This document shows positions 1 through 13,057 of a stretch of 64,000 nucleotides of DNA, in pieces. Numbering within the stretch: position 1 is the stretch's first letter; the number at the start of each line of letters is the position of its first letter. A model generated the notes under the pieces. That model was not told the DNA's origin. It did no database searches and saw nothing but the letters and a program-made list of their open reading frames with translations. The position numbers and the translations under genes are program-made. Source of the DNA: Ptiloglossa arizonensis (taxonomy: Eukaryota; Arthropoda; Insecta; Hymenoptera; Colletidae); the NCBI RefSeq assembly GCF_051014685.1, contig NW_027478401.1:1178001-1242000 (forward strand). The letters run 5' to 3'.

Positions 1-173
1 GCGAGATATGGGAGTTTGATGTTAAGGAATGGTTGAGAAACCATCAAAATTTTCGCTTGTCTGATACTCGAAACCAATAACTACAAAGGCATAGGGGAAA
101 AATACACGTACCTTTGTAGTCGGGCGAGATTCCACATTCAGATGCAACAGGAATTTCTCGTGTTCGTCTATCC

Positions 174-190
174 GTTCGCGAGATATGGGA
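174..190 (+). other. Typical box-like element, 8/9 CENP-B core (example)
   Basis: GTTCGCGAGATATGGGA, the form found in most monomers, matches TTCG, the central A and GGG. The only core mismatch is T for C in CGGG, which is what CpG deamination of ATACGGG would produce. One example is listed; the element recurs about every 177 bp. Common weaker variants are TTCGCGAGAAATGGG, TTCGCGAGATATGGA, TTCGCGAGGTATGGA and TTCGCGAGCTATGGG. Confidence 0.6.
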
Positions 191-353
191 GGTTGAAGTT
201 AAGGAATGGTTGAGAAACCATCAAAATTATCGCAAGTCTGATACTCGAAACCAATAACTACAAAGGCCTAGGGGAAAACACACATATCTTTGTAATCGGG
301 CTAGTTTCTGCTTTCAGATGCAACAGGAATTTCTCGAGTTCGTCAATCCGTTC
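178..353 (+). repeat. Representative satellite monomer (176 bp)
   Basis: One unit chosen from the box-like element to the base before the next one. It contains the dyad at 206-221, a CCTAGG palindrome (AvrII-type), the conserved TTGTAATCGGGC stretch, and just before the next unit CTCGAG (XhoI-type) and TCGCGA (NruI-type). A typical unit carries about ten CpG dinucleotides. Length differences between 176 and 177 bp come mostly from one base in the G/A-rich run after the CCTAGG. Adjacent monomers differ at several to about twenty positions, whereas units one HOR period apart are almost identical. Confidence 0.9.
206..221. other. Short dyad ATGGTT-GAGA-AACCAT (example)
   Basis: A perfect 6-bp inverted repeat with a 4-base loop, present in a large share of the monomers at the same place, 16 bases after the box-like element. 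Some lineages break it (ATGCTTGAGAAACCAT, ATGGTTGAGAGACCTT, ATCGTTGAGAAACCA). Others keep both arms with a changed loop (ATGGTTAAGAAACCAT). No protein is known to me to bind it. Confidence 0.65.
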
Positions 354-2885
354 GCGAGATTAGGGAGTTTGATGTTAAGGAATGGTTGAGAAACCATCAA
401 AATTTTCGCTAGTCTGATTCTCGAAACCAATAACTACAAACGCCTTGGGGAAAAATACAAGTACCCTTGTAATCGGGCGAGATTCCACACTCAGATGCAA
501 CAGGAATTTCTCGGGTTCGTCTATCCGTTCGCGAGATATGGGAGGTTGAAGTTAAGGAATGGTTGAAAAACAATCAAAATTTTCGCAAATCTGATACTCG
601 GGACCAATAACTACAAAGGCCCAGGGGGAAAACACACATATCTTTGTAATCGGGCGAGTTTCTGCTTTCAGATGCAACAGGAATTTCACGAGTTCGTCAA
701 TCCGTTCGCGAGATATGGGAGTTTGAAGTTAAGGAATGCTTGAAAAACCATCAAAATTTTCGCAAGTCTGATACTCGAAACCAATAACTACAAAGGCCTA
801 GGGGAAAAATGCACATACCTTTGTAATCGGGCGAGTTTCCACTTTCAGATGCATCAGGAATTTCTCGAGTTCGTCATTCCGTTCGCGAGATATGGGAGTT
901 TGAAGTTAAGGAATGGTTGAGAAACCATCAAAATTTTCGCTGGTCTGATACTCGAAACCGATAACTGGAACGGCCTAGGGGAAAGTACACATACCGTTGT
1001 AATCGGGCGAGTTTCCACTTTCAGATGCAACAGGAATTTCTTGAGTTCGTCACTCCGTTCGCGAGATATGGGAGTTTGACGTTAAGGAATGGTTGAGAAA
1101 CCATCAAAATTTTCGCTAGTCTGATACTCGAAACCAATAACTACAAAGGCATAGGGGAAAAATACACGTACCTTTGTAATCGGGCGAGATTCCACATTCA
1201 GATGCAACAGGAATTTCTCGTGTTCGTCTATCCGTTCGCGAGATATGGGAGGTTGAAGTTAAGGAATGGTTGAGAAACGATCAAAATTATCGCAAGTCTG
1301 ATACTCGAAACCAATAACTACAAAGGCCTAGGGGGAAAACACACATATCTTTGTAATCGGGCGAGTTTCTGCTTTCAGATGCAATACGAATTTCTCGAGT
1401 TCGTCAGTCCGTTCGCGAGATATGGGAGTTTGAAGTTAAGGAATGCTTGAGAAACCATCAAAATTTTCGCAAGTCTGATACTCGAAACCAATAACTACAA
1501 AGGCCTAGGGAAAAAATGCATATACCTTTGTAATCGGGCGAGTTTCCACTTTCAGATGCAAAAGGAATTTCTCAAGTTCGTCATTCCGTTCGCGAAATAT
1601 GGGAGTTTGAAGTTAAGGAATGTTTCAGAAACCATCAAAATTTTCGCTAGTCTGATACTCGAAACCAATAACTACAAAGGCATAGGGGAAAAATACACAT
1701 ACCTTTGTAATCGGGCGAGATTCCACATTCAGATGCAACAGGAATTTCTCGTGTTCGTCTATCCGTTCGCAAGATATGGAAGGTTGAAGTTAAGGAATGG
1801 TTGAGAAACCATCAAAATTATCGCAAGTCTGATACTCGAAACCAATAACTACAAAGGCCTAGGGGGAAAACACACATATCTTTGTAATCGGGCGAGTTTA
1901 TGCTTTCAGATGCAACAGGAATTTCTCGAGTTCGTCAATCCGTTCGCGAGATATGGGAGTTTGAAGTTAAGGAATGCTTGAGAAACCATCAAAATTTTCG
2001 CAAGTCTGATACTCGAAACCAATAACTACAAAGGCCTAGGGGAAAAATGCACATACCTTTGTAATCGGGCGAGATTCCACATTCAGATGCAACAGGAATT
2101 TCTCGTGTTCGTCTATGCGTTCGCAAGATATGGAAGGTTGAAGTTAAGGAATGGTTGAGAAACCATCAAAATTATCGCAAGTCTGATACTCGAAACCAAT
2201 AACTACAAAGGCCTAGGGGGAAAACACACATATCTTTGTAATCGGGCGAGTTTCTGCTTTCAGATGCAACAGGAATTTCTCGAGTTCTTCAATCCGTTCG
2301 CGAGATATGGGAGTTTGAAGTTAAGGAATGCTTGAGAAACCATCAAAATTTTCTCAAGTCTGATACTCGAAACCAATAACTACAAAGGCCTAGGGGAAAA
2401 ATGCACATACCTTTGTAATCGGGCGAGTTTCCACTTTCAGATGTAACAGGAATTTCTCGAGTTTGTCAATCCGTTCGCGAGATAAGGGAGTTTGAAGTTA
2501 AGGAATGGTTGAGAAACCTTCAAAATTTTCGATGGTCTGATACTCGAAACCAATAACTGGAATGGCCTAGGGGTAAAGTACACATACCGTTGTAATCGGG
2601 CGAGTTTCCACTTTCAGATGTAACAGGAATTTCTCGAGTTCGTCAACCCGTTCGCGCAGTTAGGGAGTTTGATGTTAAGGAATGGTTGAGAGACCATCAA
2701 AATTTTCGCTGGTCTGATATTCGAAACCAATAACTACAAAGGCCTAGGGGAAAAATACACGTACCTTTGTAATCGGGCGAGAGTCCACATTCAGATGCAA
2801 CAGGAATTTCTCGAGTTCGTCTATCTGGTCGCGAGATATGGGAGGTTGAAGTTAAGGAACGGTTGAGAAACCATCAAAATTATCG

Positions 2886-4300
2886 CAAGTCTGATACTCG
2901 AAACCAATAACTACAAAGGCCTAGGGGGAAAACACACATATCTTTGTAATCGGGCGAGTTTCTGCTTTCAGATGCAACAGTAATTTCTCGAGTTCGTCAA
3001 TCCGTTCGCGAGATATGGGAGTTTGAAGTTAAGGAATGCTTGAGAAACCACCAAAATTTCGCAAGTCTGATACTCGAAACCAATAACTACAAAGGCCTAG
3101 GGGAAAAATACACGTACCGCAGTAATCGGGCGAGTTTCTGCTTTCAGATGCAATAGGAAATTCTCAAGTTCGTCAATCCGTTCGCGAGATATGGGAGTTT
3201 GAAGTTAAGGAATGGTTGGGAAACCTTCAAAATTTTTGTTGGTCTGATACTCGAAACCAGTAACTCGAATGGCCTAGGGGAAAAGTACATATACCATTGT
3301 AATCGGGCGAGTTTCTACTTTCAGATGCAACAGGAATTTCTCGAGTTCCTCAATCCGTTCGCGAGATTAGGGAGTTTGATGTTAAGGAATGGTTGAGAAA
3401 CCATCAAAATTTTCGCTAGTCTGATACTCGAAACCAATAACTACAAAGGCATAGGGGAAAAATACACGTACCTTTGTAATCGGGCGAGAATCCACATTCA
3501 GATGCAACAGGAATTTCTCGTGTTCGTCTATCCGTTCGCGAGATATGGGAGGTTGAAGTTAAGGAATGGTTGAGAAACGATCAAAATTATCGCAAGTCTG
3601 ATACTCGAAACCAATAACTACAAAGGCCTAGGGGGAAAACACACATACCTTTGTAATCGGGCGAGTTTCTGCCTTCAGATGCAAAAGGAATTTCTCGAGT
3701 TCGTCAATCCGTTCGCGAGATATGGGAGTTTGAAGTTAAGGAATGCTTGAGAAACCATCAAAATTTTCGCAAGTCTGATACTCGAAACCAATAACTACAA
3801 AGGCCTAGGGAAAAAATGCATATACCTTAGTAATCGGGCGAGTTTGCACTTTCAGATGCAACAGGAATTTCTCAAGTTCGTCATTCCGTTCGCGAAATAT
3901 GGGAGTTTGAAGTTAAGGAATGGTTGAGAAACCATCAAAATTTTCGCTAGTCTGATACTCGAAACCAATAACTACAAAGGCATAGGGGAAAAATACACAT
4001 ACCTTTGTAATCGGGCGAGATTCCACATTCAGGTGCAACAGGAATTTCTCGTGTTCGTCTATCCGTTCGCAAGATATGGAAGGTTGAAGTTAAGGAATGG
4101 TTGAGAAACCATCAAAATTATCGCAAGTCTGATACTCGAAACCAATAACTACAAAGGCCTAGGGGGAAAACACACATATCTTTGTAATCGGGCGAGTTTC
4201 TGCTTTCAGATGCAACAGGAATTTCTCGAGTTCGTCAATCCGTTCGCGAGATATGGGAGTTTGAAGTTAAGGAATGCTTGAGAAACCATCAAAATTTTCG
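2886..4300 (+). repeat. 8-monomer block, first copy (1415 bp)
   Basis: This block repeats in tandem at 4301-5715. The diagnostic variant CAACAGTAATTTC is centred near 2980 and near 4395, and the CGTACCGCAGTAATC variant follows both. 1415/8 is 176.9. Over most of their length the two copies look identical by eye, including rare variants such as ACATTCAGGTGC. Confidence 0.85.
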
Positions 4301-5715
4301 CAAGTCTGATACTCGAAACCAATAACTACAAAGGCCTAGGGGGAAAACACACATATCTTTGTAATCGGGCGAGTTTCTGCTTTCAGATGCAACAGTAATT
4401 TCTCGAGTTCGTCAATCCGTTCGCGAGATATGGGAGTTTGAAGTTAAGGAATGCTTGAGAAACCACCAAAATTTCGCAAGTCTGATACTCGAAACCAATA
4501 ACTACAAAGGCCTAGGGGAAAAATACACGTACCGCAGTAATCGGGCGAGTTTCTGCTTTCAGATGCAATAGGAAATTCTCAAGTTCGTCAATCCGTTCGC
4601 GAGATATGGGAGTTTGAAGTTAAGGAATGGTTGGGAAACCTTCAAAATTTTTGTTGGTCTGATACTCGAAACCAGTAACTCGAATGGCCTAGGGGAAAAG
4701 TACATATACCATTGTAATCGGGCGAGTTTCTACTTTCAGATGCAACAGGAATTTCTCGAGTTCCTCAATCCGTTCGCGAGATTAGGGAGTTTGATGTTAA
4801 GGAATGGTTGAGAAACCATCAAAATTTTCGCTAGTCTGATACTCGAAACCAATAACTACAAAGGCATAGGGGAAAAATACACGTACCTTTGTAATCGGGC
4901 GAGAATCCACATTCAGATGCAACAGGAATTTCTCGTGTTCGTCTATCCGTTCGCGAGATATGGGAGGTTGAAGTTAAGGAATGGTTGAGAAACGATCAAA
5001 ATTATCGCAAGTCTGATACTCGAAACCAATAACTACAAAGGCCTAGGGGGAAAACACACATACCTTTGTAATCGGGCGAGTTTCTGCCTTCAGATGCAAA
5101 AGGAATTTCTCGAGTTCGTCAATCCGTTCGCGAGATATGGGAGTTTGAAGTTAAGGAATGCTTGAGAAACCATCAAAATTTTCGCAAGTCTGATACTCGA
5201 AACCAATAACTACAAAGGCCTAGGGAAAAAATGCATATACCTTAGTAATCGGGCGAGTTTGCACTTTCAGATGCAACAGGAATTTCTCAAGTTCGTCATT
5301 CCGTTCGCGAAATATGGGAGTTTGAAGTTAAGGAATGGTTGAGAAACCATCAAAATTTTCGCTAGTCTGATACTCGAAACCAATAACTACAAAGGCATAG
5401 GGGAAAAATACACATACCTTTGTAATCGGGCGAGATTCCACATTCAGGTGCAACAGGAATTTCTCGTGTTCGTCTATCCGTTCGCAAGATATGGAAGGTT
5501 GAAGTTAAGGAATGGTTGAGAAACCATCAAAATTATCGCAAGTCTGATACTCGAAACCAATAACTACAAAGGCCTAGGGGGAAAACACACATATCTTTGT
5601 AATCGGGCGAGTTTCTGCTTTCAGATGCAACAGGAATTTCTCGAGTTCTTCAATCCGTTCGCGAGATATGGGAGTTTGAAGTTAAGGAATGCTTGAGAAA
5701 CCATCAAAATTTTCT
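4301..5715 (+). repeat. 8-monomer block, second copy (1415 bp)
   Basis: Tandem duplicate of 2886-4300. In its last monomer it switches to the variants GAGTTCTTCAATCC and TTTTCTCAAGTC, which the first copy lacks here but which occur together near 2285-2355. This looks like an exchange breakpoint or gene conversion patch. The corresponding place in the second long HOR copy (after about 10600) has only one version of the block, so the duplication arose after the long HOR duplicated, or was lost from copy 2. Confidence 0.83.
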
Positions 5716-6367
5716 CAAGTCTGATACTCGAAACCAATAACTACAAAGGCATAGGGGAAAAATACACGTACCTTTGTAATCGGGCGAGATTCCACATTCA
5801 GATGCAACAGGAATTTCTCGTGTTCGTCTATCCGTTCGCGAGATATGGGAGGTTGAAGTTAAGGAATGCTTGAGAAACCATCAAAATTTTCGCAAGTCTG
5901 ATACTCGAAACCAATAACTACAAAGGCCTAGGGGAAAAATGCACATACCTTTGTAATCGGGCGAGTTTCCACTTTCAGATGCAACAGGAATTTCTCGAGT
6001 TCGTCATTCCGTTCGCGAGATATGGGAGTTTGAAGTTAAGGAATGGTTGAGAAACCATCAAAATTTTCGCTGGTCTGATACTCGAAACCGATAACTGGAA
6101 TGGCCTAGGGGAAAGTACACATACCGTTGTAATCGGGCGAGTTTCCACATTCAGATGCAACAGGAATTTCTCGCGTTCGTCACTCCGCTCGCGAGATATG
6201 GGAGTTTGAAGTTAAGGAATGGTTGAGAAACCATCAAAATTTTCGCAAGTCTGATACTCGAAATCAATAACTACAAAGGCCTAGGGGAAAAGTGCACATA
6301 CCTTTGTAATCGGGCGAGTTTCCACTTTCAGATGGAACAGGAATTTCTCGAGTTCGTCATTCCGTTC

Positions 6368-9300
6368 GCGAGATATGGGAGTTTGATGTTAAGGAATGGT
6401 TGAGAAACCATCAAAATTTTCGCTTGTCTGATACTCGAAACCAATAACTACAAAGGCATAGGGGAAAAATACACGTACCTTTGTAGTCGGGCGAGATTCC
6501 ACATTCAGATGCAACAGGAATTTCTCGTGTTCGTCTATCCGTTCGCGAGATATGGGAGGTTGAAGTTAAGGAATGGTTGAGAAACCATCAAAATTATCGC
6601 AAGTCTGATACTCGAAACCAATAACTACAAAGGCCTAGGGGAAAACACACATATCTTTGTAATCGGGCTAGTTTCTGCTTTCAGATGCAACAGGAATTTC
6701 TCGAGTTCGTCAATCCGTTCGCGAGATTAGGGAGTTTGATGTTAAGGAATGGTTGAGAAACCATCAAAATTTTCGCTAGTCTGATTCTCGAAACCAATAA
6801 CTACAAACGCCTAGGGGAAAAATACAAGTACCCTTGTAATCGGGCGAGATTCCACACTCAGATGCAACAGGAATTTCTCGGGTTCGTCTATCCGTTCGCG
6901 AGATATGGGAGGTTGAAGTTAAGGAATGGTTGAAAAACAATCAAAATTTTCGCAAATCTGATACTCGGGACCAATAACTACAAAGGCCCAGGGGGGAAAC
7001 ACACATATCTTTGTAATCGGGCGAGTTTCTGCTTTCAGATGCAACAGGAATTTCACGAGTTCGTCAATCCGTTCGCGAGATATGGGAGTTTGAAGTTAAG
7101 GAATGCTTGAGAAACCATCAAAATTTTCGCAAGTCTGATACTCGAAACCAATAACTACAAAGGCCTAGGTGAAAAATGCACATACCTTTGTAATCGGGCG
7201 AGTTTCCACTTTCAGATGCATCAGGAATTTCTCGAGTTCGTCATTCCGTTCGCGAGATATGGGAGTTTGAAGTTAAGGAATGGTTGAGAAACCATCAAAA
7301 TTTTCGCTGGTCTGATACTCGAAACCGATAACTGGAACGGCCTAGGGGAAAGTACACATACCGTTGTAATCGGGCGAGTTTCCACTTTCAGATGCAACAG
7401 GAATTTCTTGAGTTCGTCACTCCGTTCGCGAGATATGGGAGTTTGACGTTAAGGAATGGTTGAGAAACCATCAAAATTTTCGCTAGTCTGATACTCGAAA
7501 CCAATAACTACAAAGGCATAGGGGAAAAATACACGTACCTTTGTAATCGGGCGAGATTCCACATTCAGATGCAACAGGAATTTCTCGTGTTCGTCTATCC
7601 GTTCGCGAGATATGGGAGGTTGAAGTTAAGGAATGGTTGAGAAACGATCAAAATTATCGCAAGTCTGATACTCGAAACCAATAACTACAAAGGCCTAGGG
7701 GGAAAACACACATATCTTTGTAATCGGGCGAGTTTCTGCTTTCAGATGCAATACGAATTTCTCGAGTTCGTCAGTCCGTTCGCGAGATATGGGAGTTTGA
7801 AGTTAAGGAATGCTTGAGAAACCATCAAAATTTTCGCAAGTCTGATACTCGAAACCAATAACTACAAAGGCCTAGGGAAAAAATGCATATACCTTTGTAA
7901 TCGGGCGAGTTTCCACTTTCAGATGCAAAAGGAATTTCTCAAGTTCGTCATTCCGTTCGCGAAATATGGGAGTTTGAAGTTAAGGAATGTTTCAGAAACC
8001 ATCAAAATTTTCGCTAGTCTGATACTCGAAACCAATAACTACAAAGGCATAGGGGAAAAATACACATACCTTTGTAATCGGGCGAGATTCCACATTCAGA
8101 TGCAACAGGAATTTCTCGTGTTCGTCTATCCGTTCGCAAGATATGGAAGGTTGAAGTTAAGGAATGGTTGAGAAACCATCAAAATTATCGCAAGTCTGAT
8201 ACTCGAAACCAATAACTACAAAGGCCTAGGGGGAAAACACACATATCTTTGTAATCGGGCGAGTTTATGCTTTCAGATGCAACAGGAATTTCTCGAGTTC
8301 GTCAATCCGTTCGCGAGATATGGGAGTTTGAAGTTAAGGAATGCTTGAGAAACCATCAAAATTTTCGCAAGTCTGATACTCGAAACCAATAACTACAAAG
8401 GCCTAGGGGAAAAATGCACATACCTTTGTAATCGGGCGAGATTCCACATTCAGATGCAACAGGAATTTCTCGTGTTCGTCTATGCGTTCGCAAGATATGG
8501 AAGGTTGAAGTTAAGGAATGGTTGAGAAACCATCAAAATTATCGCAAGTCTGATACTCGAAACCAATAACTACAAAGGCCTAGGGGGAAAACACACATAT
8601 CTTTGTAATCGGTCGAGTTTCTGCTTTCAGATGCAACAGGAATTTCTCGAGTTCTTCAATCCGTTCGCGAGATATGGGAGTTTGAAGTTAAGGAATGCTT
8701 GAGAAACCATCAAAATTTTCTCAAGTCTGATACTCGAAACCAATAACTACAAAGGCCTAGGGGAAAAATGCACATACCTTTGTAATCGGGCGAGTTTCCA
8801 CTTTCAGATGTAACAGGAATTTCTCGAGTTTGTCAATCCGTTCGCGAGATAAGGGAGTTTGAAGTTAAGGAATGGTTGAGAAACCTTCAAAATTTTCGAT
8901 GGTCTGATACTCGAAACCAATAACTGGAATGGCCTAGGGGTAAAGTACACATACCGTTGTAATCGGGCGAGTTTCCACTTTCAGATGTAACAGGAATTTC
9001 TCGAGTTCGTCAACCCGTTCGCGCAGTTAGGGAGTTTGATGTTAAGGAATGGTTGAGAGACCATCAAAATTTTCGCTGGTCTGATATTCGAAACCAATAA
9101 CTACAAAGGCCTAGGGGAAAAATACACGTACCTTTGTAATCGGGCGAGAGTCCACATTCAGATGCAACAGGAATTTCTCGAGTTCGTCTATCTGGTCGCG
9201 AGATATGGGAGGTTGAAGTTAAGGAACGGTTGAGAAACCATCAAAATTATCGCAAGTCTGATACTCGAAACCAATAACTACAAAGGCCTAGGGGGAAAAC

Positions 9301-11495
9301 ACACATATCTTTGTAATCGGGCGAGTTTCTGCTTTCAGATGCAACAGTAATTTCTCGAGTTCGTCAATCCGTTCGCGAGATATGGGAGTTTGAAGTTAAG
9401 GAATGCTTGAGAAACCACCAAAATTTCGCAAGTCTGATACTCGAAACCAATAACTACAAAGGCCTAGGGGAAAAATACACGTACCGCAGTAATCGGGCGA
9501 GTTTCTGCTTTCAGATGCAATAGGAAATTCTCAAGTTCGTCAATCCGTTCGCGAGATATGGGAGTTTGAAGTTAAGGAATGGTTGGGAAACCTTCAAAAT
9601 TTTTGTTGGTCTGATACTCGAAACCAGTAACTCGAATGGCCTAGGGGAAAAGTACATATACCATTGTAATCGGGCGAGTTTCTACTTTCAGATGCAACAG
9701 GAATTTCTCGAGTTCCTCAATCCGTTCGCGAGATTAGGGAGTTTGATGTTAAGGAATGGTTGAGAAACCATCAAAATTTTCGCTAGTCTGATACTCGAAA
9801 CCAATAACTACAAAGGCATGGGGGAAAAATACACGTACCTTTGTAATCGGGCGAGAATCCACATTCAGATGCAACAGGAATTTCTCGTGTTCGTCTATCC
9901 GTTCGCGAGATATGGGAGGTTGAAGTTAAGGAATGGTTGAGAAACGATCAAAATTATCGCAAGTCTGATACTCGAAACCAATAACTACAAAGGCCTAGGG
10001 GGAAAACACACATACCTTTGTAATCGGGCGAGTTTCTGCCTTCAGATGCAAAAGGAATTTCTCGAGTTCGTCAATCCGTTCGCGAGATATGGGAGTTTGA
10101 AGTTAAGGAATGCTTGAGAAACCATCAAAATTTTCGCAAGTCTGATACTCGAAACCAATAACTACAAAGGCCTAGGGAAAAAATGCATATACCTTAGTAA
10201 TCGGGCGAGTTTGCACTTTCAGATGCAACAGGAATTTCTCAAGTTCGTCATTCCGTTCGCGAAATATGGGAGTTTGAAGTTAAGGAATGGTTGAGAAACC
10301 ATCAAAATTTTCGCTAGTCTGATACTCGAAACCAATAACTACAAAGGCATAGGGGAAAAATACACATACCTTTGTAATCGGGCGAGATTCCACATTCAGG
10401 TGCAACAGGAATTTCTCGTGTTCGTCTATCCGTTCGCAAGATATGGAAGGTTGAAGTTAAGGAATGGTTGAGAAACCATCAAAATTATCGCAAGTCTGAT
10501 ACTCGAAACCAATAACTACAAAGGCCTAGGGGGAAAACACACATATCTTTGTAATCGGGCGAGTTTCTGCTTTCAGATGCAACAGGAATTTCTCGAGTTC
10601 GTCAATCCGTTCGCGAGATATGGGAGTTTGAAGTTAAGGAATGCTTGAGAAACCATCAAAATTTTCGCAAGTCTGATACTCGAAACCAATAACTACAAAG
10701 GCCTAGGGGAAAAATGCACATACCTTTGTAATCGGGCGAGTTTCCACTTTCAGATGCAACAGGAATTTCTCGAGTTCGTCATTCTGTTCGCGAGATATGG
10801 GAGTTTGAAGTTAAGGAATGGTTGAGAAACCATCAAAATTTTCGCTGGTCTGATACTCGAAACCGATAACTGGAATGGCCTAGGGGAAAGTACACATACC
10901 GTTGTAATCGGGCGAGTTTCCACATTCAGATGCAACAGGAATTTCTCGCGTTCGTCACTCCGCTCGCGAGATATGGGAGTTTGAAGTTAAGGAATGGTTG
11001 AGAAACCATCAAAATTTTCGCAAGTCTGATACTCGAAACCAATAACTACATAGGCATAGGGGAAAAATACACGTACCTTTGTAGTCTCGCGAGATTCCAC
11101 ATTCAGATGCAACAGGAATTTCTCGTGTTCGTCTATCCGTTCGCGAGATATGGGAGGTTGAAGTTAAGGAATGGTTGAGAAACCATCAAAATTATCGCAA
11201 GTCTGATACTCGAAACCAATAACGACAAAGGCCTAGGGGAAAACACACATATCTTTGTAATCGGGCTAGTTTCTGCTTTCAGATGCAACAGGAATTTCTC
11301 GAGTTCGTCAATCCGTTCGCGAGATATGGGAGTTTGAAGTTAAGGAATGCTTGAGAAACCATCAAAATTTTCGCAAGTCTGATACTCGAAATCAATAACT
11401 ACAAAGGCCTAGGGGAAAAGTGCACATACCTTTGTAATCGGGCGAGTTTCCACTTTCAGATGGAACAGGAATTTCTCGAGTTCGTCATTCCGTTC
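6368..11495 (+). repeat. Long HOR unit A, copy 2 (29 monomers, 5128 bp)
   Basis: It follows copy 1 at offset 6367 until about 10600. It then lacks the 8-mer duplication plus about one more monomer, so the sequence near 10750-10935 matches 5975-6160 at offset 4775. Near 11035 it departs from copy 1 and returns to a variant seen at the start of the unit (GGCATAGGGGAAAAATACACG, with TGTAGTCTCGCGAG near 11081). It ends where the start-of-unit signature returns at 11496. Confidence 0.82.
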
Positions 11496-11850
11496 GCGAG
11501 ATATGGGAGTTTGATGTTAAGGAATGGTTGAGAAACCATCAAAATTTTCGCTTGTCTGATACTCGAAACCAATAACTACAAAGGCATAGGGGAGAAATAC
11601 ACGTACCTTTGTAATCGGGCCAGATTCCACATTCAGATGCAACAGGAATTTCTCGTGTTCGTCTATCCGTTCGCGAGATATGGGAGGTTGAAGTTAAGGA
11701 ATGGTTGAGAAACCATCAAAATTATCGCAAGTCTGATACTCGAAACCAATAACTACAAAGGCCTAGGGGAAAACACACATATCTTTGTAATCGGGCGAGT
11801 TTCTGCTTTCAGATGCAACAGGAATTTCTCGAGTTCGTCAATCCGTTCGC
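11496..11850 (+). repeat. Partial restart of long HOR unit A (about 2 monomers)
   Basis: The start-of-unit signature (GTTTGATGTTAAGG with CGCTTGTCTG) appears a third time here. About two monomers match 6368-6720 closely. The match then breaks: 11850 continues with ATATGGGAGTTTGAAG where unit A has the ATTAGGGAGTTTGATG variant. The HOR was therefore truncated here by recombination with another monomer phase. Confidence 0.7.
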
Positions 11851-13057
11851 GAGATATGGGAGTTTGAAGTTAAGGAATGCTTGAGAAACCATCAAAATTT
11901 TCGCAAGTCTGATACTCGAAACCAATAACTACAAAGGCCTAGGGGAAAAATGCACATACCTTTGTAATCGGGCGAGTTTCCACTTTCAGATGCAACAGGA
12001 ATTTCTCGAGTTCGTCATTCCGTTCGCGAGATATGGGAGTTTGAAGTTAAGGAATGGTTGAGAAACCATCAAAATTTTCGCTGGTCTGATACTCGAATCC
12101 AATAACTACTATGGCCTAGGGCAAAAATACACATACCGTTGTAATCGGGCGAGTTTTTACTTTCAGCTGCAATAGGAATTTCTCGAGTTTGTCAATCCGT
12201 TCGGGAGATATGGAAGTTTGAAGTTAAGGAATCGTTGAGAAACCAACACAATTCTCGCAAGTCTGATACTCGAAACCAATAACTACTATGGCCTAGGGCG
12301 AAAATACACGTACCGCAGTAATCGGGCGAGTTTCTGCTTTCAGATGCAATAGGAAATTCTCAAGTTCGTCAATCCGTTCGCGAGATATGGGAGTTTGAAG
12401 TTAAGGAATGGTTGAGAAACCAGCAAAATTTCCGCAAGTCTGATACTCGAAACCAATAACTGCAAAGGCCTAGGGGAAAAATACACATACCGTTGTAATT
12501 GGGCGAGTTTCTACGTTCACATGCAACAGGAATTTCTCGAGTTCGTCAATCCGTTCGCGAGATATGGGAGTTTGAAGTTAAGGAATGGTTGGGAAACCTT
12601 CAAAATTTTCGTTGGTCTGATACTCGAAACCAGTAACTCGAATGGCCTAGGGGAAAAGTACATATACCATTGTAATCGGGCGAGTTTCTACTATCAGATG
12701 CAACAGGAATTTCTCGAGTTCCACAATCCGTTCGCGAGATTAGGGAGTTTGATGTTAAGGAATGGTTGAGAAACCATCAAAATTTTCGCTAGTCTGATAC
12801 TCGAAACCAATAACTACAAAGGCCTAGGGGAAAAATACAAGTACCCTTGTAATCGGGCGAGATTCCACACTCAGATGCAACAGGAATTTCTCGGGTTCGT
12901 CTATCCGTTCGCGAGATATGGGAGGTTGAAGTTAAGGAATGGTTGAGAAACAATCAAAATTTTCGCAAATCTGATACTCGAAACAAATAACTACAAAGGC
13001 CTAGGGGAAAACACACATATCTTTGTAATCGGGCGAGTTTCTGCTTTCAGATGCAAC
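11820..13057 (+). repeat. 7-monomer HOR, copy 1 (1238 bp)
   Basis: Diagnostic variants recur at offset 1238 (7 x 176.9): CTCGAATCCA with CTACTATGGCCTAGGGC near 12090 and 13330, GAAACCAACACAATT near 12238 and 13476, and TACGTTCACATGCAAC near 12511 and 13749. The start is approximate because the flanking monomers are similar. Confidence 0.75.

Larger units (their letters stand above)
1..6367 (+). repeat. Long HOR unit A, copy 1 (36 monomers, 6367 bp)
   Basis: The sequence at 1 (GATATGGGAGTTTGATG followed by the rare CGCTTGTCTG variant) reappears at 6368. Landmarks stay in register at this offset: the rare TTTCAGAAACC variant near 1621 recurs near 7988, and the GGTTGGGAAACC variant near 3212 recurs near 9579. 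6367/36 is 176.9, so the unit is 36 monomers. Single-base differences exist, for example T at 446 and A at 6813. Copy 1 includes an 8-monomer internal duplication (2886-4300 and 4301-5715) that copy 2 lacks. Confidence 0.88.

Noticed and set aside
151..180. RNA polymerase III B-box-like stretch GAGTTCGTCAATCC in most units
   Set aside because: It resembles GGTTCGANTCC only if two extra bases are allowed, and I see no properly spaced A box or T-run terminator, so a tRNA- or SINE-derived origin is not supported.
1556..1804. Short open frames of 60-124 codons recurring on both strands (for example 1556-1804, 49007-49381, 55907-56281, 60153-60527)
   Set aside because: They are translations of one or two satellite monomers. 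A 177-bp unit is exactly 59 codons, so a frame free of stops in one unit stays open into the next until a variant stop. Their copies follow the HOR periods, many rely on TTG starts, and there is no sign of coding constraint.
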